The translations under genes and the position numbers were made by a program. From contig JAEWFA010000006.1 of NCBI GenBank assembly GCA_023389055.1, positions 62,001 to 126,000 of the forward strand: a stretch of DNA of 64,000 nucleotides, given 5' to 3'. The notes below the pieces were generated by a model, which worked only from the letters and a program-made list of their open reading frames with translations, had not been told where the DNA came from and made no database searches. The DNA comes from Pseudomonadota bacterium (GTDB taxonomy: Bacteria > Pseudomonadota > Gammaproteobacteria > Burkholderiales > Burkholderiaceae_E). Position 1 is the stretch's first letter. Each line of letters opens with the position of its first letter. Below, in pieces: positions 36,553 to 44,372 of this stretch.

Positions 36553-38001
36553 GTGAACTCCGCTCTGCAATTGTTAAACGGCGGCGCAGGCAACCTGGCC
36601 GCTTATCTGGCCGCACACGTCCTGCTGTGCCTCGTGCCCGCCTTCTTCATCGCGGGGGCAATGGCTTCGCTGATCCCGAAGGCAAGCATCACACGCTGGC
36701 TAGGGAGAACCGCGCCGTTGCATATCTCGTATCCCGCCGCGGCGGCGGCCGGGTCGCTGCTGGCCGTCTGCTCGTGCACGATCGTGCCCCTGTTTGCGGG
36801 GATCTATCGCAAAGGCTCGGGCCTGGGACCCGCCATCACGTTTCTGTTCTTCGCGCCGGCCGGGAACATCATGGCGCTGGCCTACACGGGGAGCGTGCTC
36901 GGGGCCGAGTTCGCGTTCGCGCGATTCATGCTTTGCCTGCTGTTCGGCATCGGGATCGGGATGCTGATGTCACTGCTGTTCTGGGGCGACGACGCCCGCC
37001 ACGATGCGCAGACGGACACGTTGTTCGGCGTCGAGGCGCGCATCGCACCCGCAGCCGTCGGGGTGCTGTTGTCGCTCGTTGCCGTACTCATCTCGGGAAC
37101 GTTGAAGCTTTGGCCGCTGACGGCGACCGTGGGCGCGATCGACCTGCCGCTCTCGTGGGCGCAGCCGTGGCAGGACACGCTGTTTCGCTGGGTGCCGTTC
37201 GACGCGACAAAGGGCGAGGAGGGGGTCAGCCTGCAAGGTTCGCTTCTCATCGCGTTCCTCGTCGCCATCGGCGTCACCGCATACAAGGGTCTGGAAAACA
37301 TCGTCGAAGGCGCGAACCGGTGGACGTGGACGGCGATGGCGCTTTCCGCAGCCACTCTGCTCGTGGCCGCGCTGCGCTTCACGCCACACCCGGGAGGTCT
37401 GGAGATCGCTTTCACCGGTCGCGTGATCGCGGTCGGATTCTCTCTCTGGGCGGTGTGGCGATACGCGCGACGTCTGACCCCCGAGGATTGCCGCAACTGG
37501 CTGTGGGAGGCGTGGCGCTTCGTCAAGCAGATCTTTCCGCTGCTGGTTATCGGCGTCTTCGTGGTCGGCATCGCACGCGAGCTGATCCAGCCACAGTGGG
37601 TGCAGGCGCTTGCAGGCCGCAACGACCTGCTGGCCAATTCGGTCGCCGTGTTCTTCGGCGTGTTCATGTACTTCCCGACGCTGGTCGAGGTGCCGGTGGC
37701 CCGGATGTTCCTCGATCTCGGCATGCATCCCGGTCCGCTGCTCGCCTATCTGATGTCCGACCCGGAACTGAGCCTGCAGAGCATCCTGATGGTGGCAGCC
37801 GTGATCGGTCGCCGGAAAGCCCTCTCGTATGTGGGCCTGGTGGCGGTATTCAGCATCGTTGCCGGCTACCTCTATGGCGCGTGGGTGGACCGGGCCGGCA
37901 TCGTGCATCTCGGCGCCGGGCTGCTTGTCTTCGTTGCACTGCTCGCTTTCGCGATGCGATGGCTGAACCAGCGTCGTCGCGGCGTATTCCGGGCCGCTTG
38001 A
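36553..38001 (+). CDS. ArsP-like permease (DUF318 family), putative organoarsenical exporter
   Basis: About 482 residues with some ten to twelve hydrophobic helices. It has the family motif LLAVCSCTIVPLFAGIYRKG, with the paired cysteines of this permease group, and FFAPAGNIMAL. The second half has VFFGVFMYFPTLVEVPV, a related repeat. ArsP-type members export trivalent methylated arsenicals; the ArsM gene two genes away supports that role. I chose the GTG at 36553, which directly precedes the first helix; an in-frame GTG at 36502 would add 17 unlikely residues. Confidence 0.8.
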   Translation: MNSALQLLNGGAGNLAAYLAAHVLLCLVPAFFIAGAMASLIPKASITRWLGRTAPLHISYPAAAAAGSLLAVCSCTIVPLFAGIYRKGSGLGPAITFLFFAPAGNIMALAYTGSVLGAEFAFARFMLCLLFGIGIGMLMSLLFWGDDARHDAQTDTLFGVEARIAPAAVGVLLSLVAVLISGTLKLWPLTATVGAIDLPLSWAQPWQDTLFRWVPFDATKGEEGVSLQGSLLIAFLVAIGVTAYKGLENIVEGANRWTWTAMALSAATLLVAALRFTPHPGGLEIAFTGRVIAVGFSLWAVWRYARRLTPEDCRNWLWEAWRFVKQIFPLLVIGVFVVGIARELIQPQWVQALAGRNDLLANSVAVFFGVFMYFPTLVEVPVARMFLDLGMHPGPLLAYLMSDPELSLQSILMVAAVIGRRKALSYVGLVAVFSIVAGYLYGAWVDRAGIVHLGAGLLVFVALLAFAMRWLNQRRRGVFRAA

Positions 38002-38022
38002 TCCTCGAAAGGAGAACCTGTC

Positions 38023-38259
38023 ATGTTGACCGTCAAGATCCTCGGCCCCGGTTGCTCGAACTGCAGGAAACTCGAAGCCGTCGCGCGCGAAGCGGCCGCA
38101 AGTGCCGGGATCGAAGCCGAGTTTGTCAAGGTCGGCGACATCGAGGCAATCATGGCCTACGACGTCATGTCGACGCCGGGGCTGGTGATCAACGAGAAGC
38201 TGGTGAGCAGCGGCCGAATCCCGACGCAGGCGGAAATCCGCCAGTGGATGGCGTCGTAG
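38023..38259 (+). CDS. Small thioredoxin-fold redox protein
   Basis: A 78-residue protein, MLTVKILGPGCSNCRKLEAV, with the active-site pair Cys-Ser-Asn-Cys and the cis-Pro segment VMSTPGLVINEKL. It belongs to the small glutaredoxin/thioredoxin-like proteins that often sit next to permeases of the DUF318/ArsP type. A clear AAAGGAGA ribosome site lies before the ATG, 22 bases after the permease stop. It probably handles thiol redox state or hands arsenic to the permease. Confidence 0.87.
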   Translation: MLTVKILGPGCSNCRKLEAVAREAAASAGIEAEFVKVGDIEAIMAYDVMSTPGLVINEKLVSSGRIPTQAEIRQWMAS

Positions 38260-38291
38260 CGTCGCCGGCGTTCGGCGCGCTTCGTCGTGGC

Positions 38292-38315
38292 TGCGGGCCG
38301 ATCCGGCGGCCCGCA
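38292..38315. terminator. Hairpin between convergent trx-like and arsM genes
   Basis: Perfect 9-base stem TGCGGGCCG (38292-38300) and CGGCCCGCA (38307-38315) with a six-base loop. There is no T-run on either side, so this is a candidate terminator only by its place between two convergent genes. Confidence 0.45.
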
Positions 38316-38376
38316 TTGCGACTGGAGGACGTCGCCGACATCTCGCCTTTAGTTCGCCCCTGCGAAATTCGATTGC

Positions 38377-39264
38377 TCAGTCCTGCACGCGGTCGACCTC
38401 GCGTGCGGGTTTAGCCGCACGAATGAACGCACTGAGGAATCGGCCGTCGACTTCGTCCGCGATTTCCGACGCATCAAGTCCACTTGCGCTCAGGAACTCG
38501 CGCGCGTCGTCCGACCGGTAGATGCGCGTCGGCTCGACGTCGATCCCGGTGAAGCCCGCGGCCGCAAGCTTCGACCGGTAATCGGCTTCGTCGAGCGCGC
38601 CGGCAACACAGCCCACCCAGGCAAGCACGCTCTCGCGAACCTCGGGGCGGATCTCGCCACGCGTGACGACATCGGACACCGCGAAGCGACCGCCCGGCTT
38701 CAGTACGCGGAACGCCTCGCGCAACACCTGGTCCTTGTCGGCCGAGAGGTTGATCACGCAGTTCGAGATGACGACGTCCACCGACGCGTCGGGCAGCGGA
38801 ATATGCTCGATCTCGCCCTTCAGGAACTCGACGTTCGTCGCCTGCGCGTTGCGCTTGTTCTCGTTCGCGAGCGCGAGCATCTCGTCGGTCATGTCCAGGC
38901 CATAAGCCTTGCCGTTCGGCCCCACGCGACGTGCCGACAGCAGTACGTCGATGCCACCGCCCGAGCCCAGATCGAGCACGATTTCGCCAGGTTTCAACTC
39001 GGCGAGCGCCGTGGGATTCCCGCAGCCGAGTGACGCGAGTACCGCCGCTTCGGGAAGACTGCCGGTCTGAACCGAGTCGTAGAGATCGCGGGTGATCGGG
39101 TCCGCGCCTGGCAGCGCGCTTCCCGAGCAGCACGAGGAAGCCTTGACCTCGGCAGCGGGAGCGCTGCTGCCGCAGCACGATGCTGAAGCACCGCCCCCGC
39201 TGACGCGGCGTGCCGCCTCTGCATACCTCTGCTTCACTACCAGCTTGATATCGACGTCACTCAT
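38377..39264 (-). CDS. arsM: Arsenite S-adenosylmethionine methyltransferase
   Basis: A 295-residue ArsM. The methyltransferase core has LDLGSGGGIDVLLSARRVG and YGLDMTDEMLALA. The three conserved arsenic-binding cysteines are visible in SLGCGNPTAL, ISNCVINLS and WVGCVAGALD, and extra Cys pairs (SCCGSS, SSCCSGS) lie near the N-terminus. The enzyme methylates arsenite, giving volatile or exportable products. It diverges from arsR and is therefore probably under ArsR control. Confidence 0.93.
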   Translation of the reverse strand: MSDVDIKLVVKQRYAEAARRVSGGGASASCCGSSAPAAEVKASSCCSGSALPGADPITRDLYDSVQTGSLPEAAVLASLGCGNPTALAELKPGEIVLDLGSGGGIDVLLSARRVGPNGKAYGLDMTDEMLALANENKRNAQATNVEFLKGEIEHIPLPDASVDVVISNCVINLSADKDQVLREAFRVLKPGGRFAVSDVVTRGEIRPEVRESVLAWVGCVAGALDEADYRSKLAAAGFTGIDVEPTRIYRSDDAREFLSASGLDASEIADEVDGRFLSAFIRAAKPAREVDRVQD

Positions 39265-39303
39265 GGCGGCTCCCCTTGGCCCTCGTGCCGAGTCGCCTCT
39301 TTC

Positions 39304-39333
39304 TTGCCAGCGGCTCTATGTTTTGATTATACT
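39304..39333 (+). promoter_or_regulatory. arsR promoter giving a leaderless transcript
   Basis: A -35 TTGCCA (39304-39309) and -10 TATACT (39328-39333) are 18 bases apart. The expected start point falls at about 39340, which is the A of the arsR ATG. No ribosome site precedes this ATG (ACTAGAAAT). The AT-rich ATTATACTAG core differs sharply from the G+C-rich surroundings and is the likely ArsR operator for both arsR and arsM. Confidence 0.6.
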
Positions 39334-39339
39334 AGAAAT

Positions 39340-39666
39340 ATGAAAGAAGAAAAGGTAGTTCGTGCGCTGGCCGCCCTGGGGCAGCCGCATCGACTGAAGG
39401 TGTTCCGTGCGCTCGTCGTGGCTGGCGAGGAGGGGCTGACCCCCGGAACCATCAGCGAGGCGCTTGCGCTTCCTGCAGCCACGCTGTCGTTCCATCTCAA
39501 GGAACTTGCCGCTGCCGGCCTTGTCACGCAGGAGCGCTCGAGCCGGCACCTGATCTACCGAGCGGACTACTCTTCGATGAACGCGCTTCTGGGGTACCTC
39601 ACGGAGAACTGCTGTCAGGGACAGCAGTGCCTGATCCCCGTCGCTGCAGCGGCGTGCGACGCCTGA
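39340..39666 (+). CDS. arsR: ArsR family arsenic-responsive repressor
   Basis: A 108-residue winged-helix repressor: ALGQPHRLKVFRALV, recognition helix LPAATLSFHLKELAAAGLV and wing RSSRHLIYRADY. The C-terminal cluster NCCQGQQCL matches the Cys-Cys-x3-4-Cys arsenite site of the Acidithiobacillus-type ArsR rather than the N-terminal site of plasmid ArsR. The ATG at 39340 is preferred because it begins the family sequence. Confidence 0.92.
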   Translation: MKEEKVVRALAALGQPHRLKVFRALVVAGEEGLTPGTISEALALPAATLSFHLKELAAAGLVTQERSSRHLIYRADYSSMNALLGYLTENCCQGQQCLIPVAAAACDA

Positions 39667-39909
39667 ATGCGCAACATGACCTGCAACGCCCTGTTCGTCT
39701 GCACCGGCAATTCCGCACGTTCGACCCTCGCCGAAGCCCTGCTCGATCACCTCGGCAACGGGCACTTCAAGGCCTGGTCGGCCGGCAGTCACCCGAGCGG
39801 GACCGCGCTGCTTCTGAAGCGAAGAATCCAGTTGCTGCTTGCGTTGCCGGCGCAACGCGTGGACGTCATCGCGTTGCAGCGTGAAATCCGCGACATCGGC
39901 CGACAGTGA
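39667..39909 (+). pseudogene. Internally deleted arsenate reductase/LMW phosphatase-like gene
   Basis: The first 46 residues are the start of a low-molecular-weight phosphatase-type ArsC: NALFVCTGNSARSTLAEALL with the P-loop CTGNSARS. They join in frame to LLLKRRIQLLLALPAQRVDV and LQREIRDIG, which resembles the extreme C-terminus of the same family. The middle, about 80-90 residues with the catalytic Asp loop, is missing. An in-frame internal deletion of an ancestral arsC is the simplest reading. The 80-residue product could not fold as the family does. Confidence 0.7.
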
Positions 39910-39917
39910 AAGAAGGA

Positions 39918-40412
39918 ATGACGACCAACGTACTGATTCTTTGCACGCACAACTCGGCGCGAAGCATTTTGGCCGAAGCGATGCTGAATCACCTGGCCAG
40001 CGCGCTTGGCAAGGATGTACGCGCTTTCAGCGCGGGCAGCGCGCCGAAAGGCGTCGTTCATCCGACGGCCCTCGAAGTCCTGTCCCGTGCCGGGATCGAT
40101 ACGAGCGGCTTGCGCAGCAAGAACTGGGACGAGTTCACCCGCGACGACGGACCACCGATTCGGGTCGTGATCACGGTCTGCAATCGAGCAGCCGCGGAAC
40201 CCTGCCCCTGGTGGCCCGGGAGCCCGGTGCAGGTGCACTGGGGCTACCCCGACCCGTCGAACGTCGCGGGCGATGTCGATGCCCTTCGCGCTGCTTTCGA
40301 CCTGACGCGACAGGCGCTCGGCTACCGGCTGCTGCAGTTGCTGCAATTGTCCTTCACGGAGTCGAGCGACGAAGCGCTGAAGATCGCGCTTACCACCATC
40401 GCGAAAAGCTGA
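39918..40412 (+). CDS. arsC: Arsenate reductase, low-molecular-weight phosphatase type
   Basis: A 164-residue ArsC: TNVLILCTHNSARSILAEAM with the P-loop CTHNSARS, the switch cysteine in VVITVCNRAAAEPCPWWPG, and HWGYPDPSNVAGD with the catalytic Asp. It reduces arsenate to arsenite for export by Acr3. The ATG at 39918 fits the family start; a GTG at 39906 overlapping the preceding stop is an alternative. It is the intact copy after the deleted one. Confidence 0.9.
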   Translation: MTTNVLILCTHNSARSILAEAMLNHLASALGKDVRAFSAGSAPKGVVHPTALEVLSRAGIDTSGLRSKNWDEFTRDDGPPIRVVITVCNRAAAEPCPWWPGSPVQVHWGYPDPSNVAGDVDALRAAFDLTRQALGYRLLQLLQLSFTESSDEALKIALTTIAKS

Positions 40413-40430
40413 ACGAACCGGATCGAGCAC

Positions 40431-41516
40431 ATGGGCATCTTCGAGCGTTATCTCACCGTCTGGGTCGCACTGGGCATCGTCGCGGGCGTCGGCCTCGGGC
40501 TCGTTGCACCGGGTCTGTTCGAGTTCGTCGCGTCCCTGGAATGGGCGCACGTGAACCTCGTCGTCGCCGTTTTCATCTGGGTGATGATCTATCCGATGAT
40601 GATCCAGATCGACTTCGCCGCCGTGAAGGACGTCGGCCGACGCCCCCGGGGGCTCGTGCTCACGTTGGTCGTCAACTGGCTCATCAAGCCGTTCACGATG
40701 GCCGTCCTGGCGGTGCTGTTCTTCGAGCACCTGTTCGCGCCGTGGGTCGACCCGACTTCGGCCTCCGAATACATCGCCGGCATGATCCTGCTCGGCGTCG
40801 CTCCGTGCACCGCCATGGTGTTCGTCTGGAGCGAGATGACCCGTGGCAACGCTAACTACACGTTGGTCCAGGTATCGGTCAACGACCTCGTAATGGTGTT
40901 CGCGTTCGCTCCGATCGCCGCGTTCCTGCTCGGCGTGACCGACGTGACCGTGCCGTGGGAGACGCTGCTGTTCAGTGTCGTGCTGTATGTCGTGCTGCCT
41001 TTGATCGCCGGAGTGCTGACTCGTCGGGCACTGCTGCAACACGGCCCCGAGAGGCTCGCACGGGGAATCCGAGCGCTGAAGCCGTGGTCGATGGTCGGTC
41101 TCGTCGCCACCGTCGTGCTGCTGTTTGGCTTCCAGGCCGGGACGCTGGTTGCGCAGCCACTCGTGATCGCGATGATCGCAGTGCCGCTCATCCTGCAGTC
41201 CTACGGGATCTTCTTCATCAGCGCGGTCGGTGCGCGCTGGCTTCGATTGCCCCACGAGATCGCAGCGCCGGCGTGTCTGATCGGCACCTCGAATTTCTTC
41301 GAGCTGGCGGTGGCAGTGGCGATCTCGCTGTTCGGCCTCGGATCGGGTGCCGCGCTTGCGACTGTCGTCGGCGTGCTCGTCGAGGTGCCGGTGATGCTGT
41401 CGCTGGTCGCGATCGCGAACCGCAGTCGACACTGGTTTCCGTCTGAGGAGACGTGCGAGGCTTCGAACGTTCCGCTCTCGCGTTCGGGCCGAAGCGCACC
41501 GGCACGCGGCGCGTAA
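40431..41516 (+). CDS. acr3: ACR3 family arsenite efflux permease
   Basis: A 361-residue permease with ten hydrophobic helices and the hallmark GVAPCTAMVFVWSEMTRGNA, containing the conserved Cys that is needed for arsenite transport. NYTLVQVSVNDLVMV and IGTSNFFELAVAVAISLFG are also typical. It exports arsenite at the inner membrane, completing the arsR-arsC-acr3 chain. The gene starts 18 bases after arsC. Confidence 0.95.
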   Translation: MGIFERYLTVWVALGIVAGVGLGLVAPGLFEFVASLEWAHVNLVVAVFIWVMIYPMMIQIDFAAVKDVGRRPRGLVLTLVVNWLIKPFTMAVLAVLFFEHLFAPWVDPTSASEYIAGMILLGVAPCTAMVFVWSEMTRGNANYTLVQVSVNDLVMVFAFAPIAAFLLGVTDVTVPWETLLFSVVLYVVLPLIAGVLTRRALLQHGPERLARGIRALKPWSMVGLVATVVLLFGFQAGTLVAQPLVIAMIAVPLILQSYGIFFISAVGARWLRLPHEIAAPACLIGTSNFFELAVAVAISLFGLGSGAALATVVGVLVEVPVMLSLVAIANRSRHWFPSEETCEASNVPLSRSGRSAPARGA

Positions 41517-41621
41517 CGAGATCGCCGCTCATTTGCACGACGAGGAAGGGGAGGCCGGATGCCGAAGGTAGTGAAAGTTGAAGTCCGGCCGCTATCGCGC
41601 AAAGCTGCTCGTAATGGCTGA

Positions 41622-41666
41622 TGGTGGGCCCCCCGGGAGTCGAACCCGGCACCAACGGATTATGAG
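41622..41666. repeat. Middle attachment site: tRNA(CAU) 3' fragment (copy B)
   Basis: A 45-base sequence identical to 60,841-60,885 (copy C), starting TGGTGGGCCCCCCGGGAG. To its left is the right end of island 1 (CGCTATCGCGCAAAGC at 41,590), and to its right the left end of island 2 (GGTCAGACCACAATCGGC, then ACAACGAATAATCGCAAC). It marks the junction of the two stacked islands. Confidence 0.92.
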
Positions 41667-41780
41667 ACGCGGTCAGACCACAATCGGCGACAGATTACAA
41701 CGAATAATCGCAACAACATCAACAACATAGCAGAAATCGTCTGTTGTAGATAGTTGTGGATAACCGCTGGATAACGTACG

Positions 41781-41802
41781 CCAGTGTCCCACCAGTGTCC
41801 CA
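41781..41802. repeat. Tandem CCAGTGTCCCA repeats, left end of island 2
   Basis: Two adjacent 11-base copies of CCAGTGTCCCA (41781-41791 and 41792-41802). The same tandem pair, in the same orientation, occurs at the right end (60773-60794, first copy with one change). Short repeats at both ends next to the core sites are as expected of arm-type binding sites of a tyrosine integrase. Confidence 0.65.
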
Positions 41803-41852
41803 TGGGGGCACTGGAGAAAGACCCGCCTTCAGGCCCGCGAATAATGCACCGT

Positions 41853-42218
41853 TCAACACCGCTGGTAGATTGCTTTGTTATCGGAAGTCTTGCCGATGTG
41901 AATTGCGATCTTCGCTTCTTCGACGGCCTTGCGATACCAGCGTCCGAAAGCGTTGTGGGCCGGCACTTCGTCCCGCCACACGTGCTCTGAGAACAAGTCG
42001 GGAAGAAGGAATTGATCGCCCCTACCCTTCTGCGCGGTTCGATCCATCGCGAGCTTGAGTGCCGCTTCGATGGTCATCGGTTTCTTGCGTGGGGGCTCTT
42101 TCAACGCCTTGCTTAAGATCTGTTGGATCTGTTCATCAAGCGTCAGCCCGTTGGCTACCGCACTGCTGAGGATGCCGCTGAGCGTTCCTTCGTTCAGCGA
42201 GATCGTCAAGGTGGCCAT
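41853..42218 (-). CDS. DUF1413-like small protein, probably autoregulated
   Basis: A 121-residue protein. The N-terminal MATLTISLNEGTLSGILSSA could form a short beta-strand and helix like a ribbon-helix-helix dimer. The C-terminal part (QFLLPDLFSEHVWRDEVPAH, FGRWYRKAVE) resembles the DUF1413 domain. Its function is unknown; it may be a DNA-binding regulator. The ATG at 42218 follows TAGGAGCTGAT. A perfect inverted repeat at 42231-42261 lies directly in its promoter, which suggests self-repression. Confidence 0.6.
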   Translation of the reverse strand: MATLTISLNEGTLSGILSSAVANGLTLDEQIQQILSKALKEPPRKKPMTIEAALKLAMDRTAQKGRGDQFLLPDLFSEHVWRDEVPAHNAFGRWYRKAVEEAKIAIHIGKTSDNKAIYQRC

Positions 42219-42230
42219 ATCAGCTCCTAT

Positions 42231-42261
42231 GAGTGGAATTGTGTTAAACAGTATTCCACTC
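42231..42261. promoter_or_regulatory. Perfect inverted repeat in the promoter of the DUF1413-like gene
   Basis: GAGTGGAAT (42231-42239) and ATTCCACTC (42253-42261) are perfect 9-base arms with a 13-base AT-rich spacer. It begins 13 bases before the start codon of the leftward gene, the usual place of an operator. Confidence 0.6.
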
Positions 42262-42336
42262 ACTGTTCACCGACGTCAACCCCCATTTCGGTTGTACACC
42301 AAGGCTCAAGGCCCCATGAAGAAAGCGGCGCCCGCT

Positions 42337-43197
42337 CTACTTCGCCACCGTCACGCGCACCTCCTCGCGCGCCGCCCCGCGATACTGCTCAAGATCCACC
42401 CCTTCGAGCTGCGGCACGCGCTTGTAATCGACGCTGCCGGCCTTCCAGTAGCGGCTGACCGTCACGCCGAACCCCTGCTCGCTCGTGTGCTCGGCGAGCG
42501 CCACGAGCCGCGCCTTCGCCGCGTCCAGCTCCAAGGCAACCGACTCGGCCATGCGCTTGAGTTCCGCGTAGTCGCGCGCCGCGTCCTCCCACGCGGCGTC
42601 CTCACGCTGGCGCGTGTCTCGCTCGGTAAGCGCGGGCGGCGTATCGGCGCGCAGGCACTCAGCGAAGGCGTCCCAGCCGTCCCGGATCGTGTCCCAGCAC
42701 TCGGGCTCGGCGCGTTGCTCGATCAGGACGCCGGTCTTGCCGTCGTACACATAGACGTGCGCCAGGCGCGCGGCGCTAACCAGCATCTGGTGCTGCACTT
42801 GCCAGTACACGTGCACCGGAACGCGCCCGGCGCGCGCCTCCTTGAGCAGTGTCGCGTCCTTCGCCTTCGGGCATTTGATCTCCAGGATGAGATCACCGTC
42901 GAGCGTGATGCCGTCCAGGCTCGCCGAGTAGTCGCCCTCGACGAGCACGAGCGGCTGCATCACGTTGCCGGTGAGCGTCTCGTACATCGCGCGCGCCGCT
43001 GGCTCCGTGGCCGTGCCGTGCGCCATCGCGGCGGTGAGTTCCACCTGCGCACGCCCGGTGCGCTGCTGCCAGAGCTGAAACGGCGTGGTGTACGGCGAGA
43101 CGCCGAGCACGGCCGGCGTCTCGGAAGCATTGCGGTGCGCCAGGCGATGCGCGTGCCACTCGGGGCTGCCCTGTACAAGCTTGACGATGCGGGCCAT
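42337..43197 (-). CDS. YqaJ/lambda-exonuclease-type viral recombinase
   Basis: A 286-residue nuclease of the YqaJ family: LVQGSPEWHAHRLAHRNASE at the start, AMAHGTATEPAARAMYE, then SLDGITLDGDLILEIKCPK with the catalytic Asp and E-x-K, and VYWQVQHQMLV. Such exonucleases chew DNA ends 5' to 3' and work with a single-strand annealing protein. The partner is encoded directly upstream; the start ATG shares one base with its stop (TGATG). The pair would allow RecA-independent recombination of the element or its helper phage. Confidence 0.88.
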   Translation of the reverse strand: MARIVKLVQGSPEWHAHRLAHRNASETPAVLGVSPYTTPFQLWQQRTGRAQVELTAAMAHGTATEPAARAMYETLTGNVMQPLVLVEGDYSASLDGITLDGDLILEIKCPKAKDATLLKEARAGRVPVHVYWQVQHQMLVSAARLAHVYVYDGKTGVLIEQRAEPECWDTIRDGWDAFAECLRADTPPALTERDTRQREDAAWEDAARDYAELKRMAESVALELDAAKARLVALAEHTSEQGFGVTVSRYWKAGSVDYKRVPQLEGVDLEQYRGAAREEVRVTVAK

Positions 43198-43829
43198 CAC
43201 GCAGCCCTCCGCTTTTGCTCCAGCGAGCGGATCGCGCGGCTCGCGGCTTGGGACGTCAGCTCTTCGAGCTGCTCCACGCCGAAGTATTCGAGCAGATGCT
43301 CCAGATCGCTGCCGGTGTCCTGCAGCAGCCGCTGGATGTAGCGAACCTGCGCGGCGCTCGCCTTGGTCGTCTTCCCCATCGTCGTGACGCTTGCCTTCGG
43401 CGCGCGGGGTTCTTGAGGTTCTGCCGGTTTTGCCGGCGCCTCCCCGTCGCCCTCGGGCAGATCCTCACCGGCATAGATGTAGAGCCCCAGCCCGTGCAGC
43501 GCGATCGCCTTCACCAACGCGCGCTGGATCGATGCGTTGATGTCGAAGCACGTGGGCTCGACGATCGGCCGGTTCTTCGAGTCGAGCACAGGATGAATTT
43601 GGCTCAAGACGACGCCCTGCACCGTCACCGCAACTTCGACGAAGTAGCCGGTCTCGGATCGCAGGAATGGAAGGCCATCGAACCGTCGCACCTCCCAGGT
43701 TGCGCTCGGGTCGGCCTGCCGCAGTTGGGCAACCGCGAACGGCCAGGACAGGTAGCTGAACTGGCCCTTCTTCTCGACGTGCTCGTTGACGTTGATCTTG
43801 CTCAGGCGAGCGAAGTAGTTCTCGGACAT
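43197..43829 (-). CDS. DUF1071/Sak-type single-strand annealing protein
   Basis: A 210-residue protein: NYFARLSKINVNEHVEKKGQ, FSYLSWPFAVAQLRQADPSA, VTVQGVVLSQIHPVLDSKNR and FDINASIQRALVKAIALHGL, the pattern of the DUF1071 branch of Rad52-like annealing proteins. A linker rich in Pro and Ala and a helical C-terminus (ASAAQVRYIQRLLQDTG) follow. It would coat single strands and anneal them, partnered with the YqaJ exonuclease that follows. Confidence 0.83.
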   Translation of the reverse strand: MSENYFARLSKINVNEHVEKKGQFSYLSWPFAVAQLRQADPSATWEVRRFDGLPFLRSETGYFVEVAVTVQGVVLSQIHPVLDSKNRPIVEPTCFDINASIQRALVKAIALHGLGLYIYAGEDLPEGDGEAPAKPAEPQEPRAPKASVTTMGKTTKASAAQVRYIQRLLQDTGSDLEHLLEYFGVEQLEELTSQAASRAIRSLEQKRRAA

Positions 43830-43854
43830 CGTGGTTCTCCTTCGGAAACGAAAA

Positions 43855-43887
43855 GCGCCCGGCGAACACGGCGGTTCGACCGGGCGC
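43855..43887 (-). terminator. Rho-independent terminator after radC
   Basis: Perfect stem GCGCCCGG (43855-43862) and CCGGGCGC (43880-43887) with a 17-base loop, followed on the minus strand by TTTTCGTTT. It ends the ardC-radC transcript before the annealing protein gene, which would then need its own promoter or read-through. Confidence 0.75.
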
Positions 43888-43928
43888 GACGGAAAAGCGG
43901 CTTGGACGGCAGCCGCCGACGGCTACAG

Positions 43929-44372
43929 CTAGAGCAGGCCCTTCTCGGCGAAGCTCACGACGCGGGTGCGGGTGACGATGAAGTGGTCGAGCACGTGCAC
44001 GTCGACAAGCGCCAGGGCGTTCTTGAGCGACTGCGTGAGCAGACGATCGGCGGCCGAAGGCTCGGGCATGCCGCTCGGGTGGTTGTGACAGAGGATCACC
44101 GCCGCGGCGTTCCTCTTGAGCGACTCGATCACCACCTCGCGCGGATAGACCGCCGTTTGCGTTAGCGTCCCGCGAAACAGCTCGACGATTTCGATTACCC
44201 GGTTCTGGGAATCGAGGAACACGACCGCGAAGATCTCGTGCTCGCGGTCGGCGAGCGCCAGGCGCAGGTAGTCGCGTACGGCGGCGGGCGAAGCGAGCGC
44301 ATCGGTCGCACGCACCTCCTCGGCGAGCAGCTCCAAGGCGGAAGCGACGATCGGGTGACGGGTGGCGTTCAT
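43929..44372 (-). CDS. RadC-like JAB-domain protein
   Basis: A 147-residue short RadC: the DUF2466/MPN+ (JAB) domain with EHEIFAVVFLDSQNRVIEI and the metal motif H-x-H-x10-D seen in ILCHNHPSGMPEPSAADRLL. The N-terminal helix-hairpin-helix part of chromosomal RadC is missing. Such short forms are common in integrative elements next to antirestriction genes; their role is unproven. The ATG at 44372 overlaps the ardC stop (ATGA). Confidence 0.9.
   Translation of the reverse strand: MNATRHPIVASALELLAEEVRATDALASPAAVRDYLRLALADREHEIFAVVFLDSQNRVIEIVELFRGTLTQTAVYPREVVIESLKRNAAAVILCHNHPSGMPEPSAADRLLTQSLKNALALVDVHVLDHFIVTRTRVVSFAEKGLL

Larger units (their letters stand above)
36291..41666. mobile_element. 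Island 1: arsenic-resistance island at tRNA(CAU), integrase lost
   Basis: A 5.4-kb block between tRNA 3' copies A and B. Its left terminal bases match those of island 2 (GGTCAGACCACAATCGGC after the repeat), and its right terminal bases match too (CGCTATCGCGCAAAGC, 41,590-41,605 against 60,816-60,831). At 41,552-41,587 a scrap is about 85-90% identical to 59,675-59,710, inside the island 2 integrase around its His-x-x-Arg motif. So this island once carried a related integrase and then lost it. Its cargo is a full arsenic set. Confidence 0.8.
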
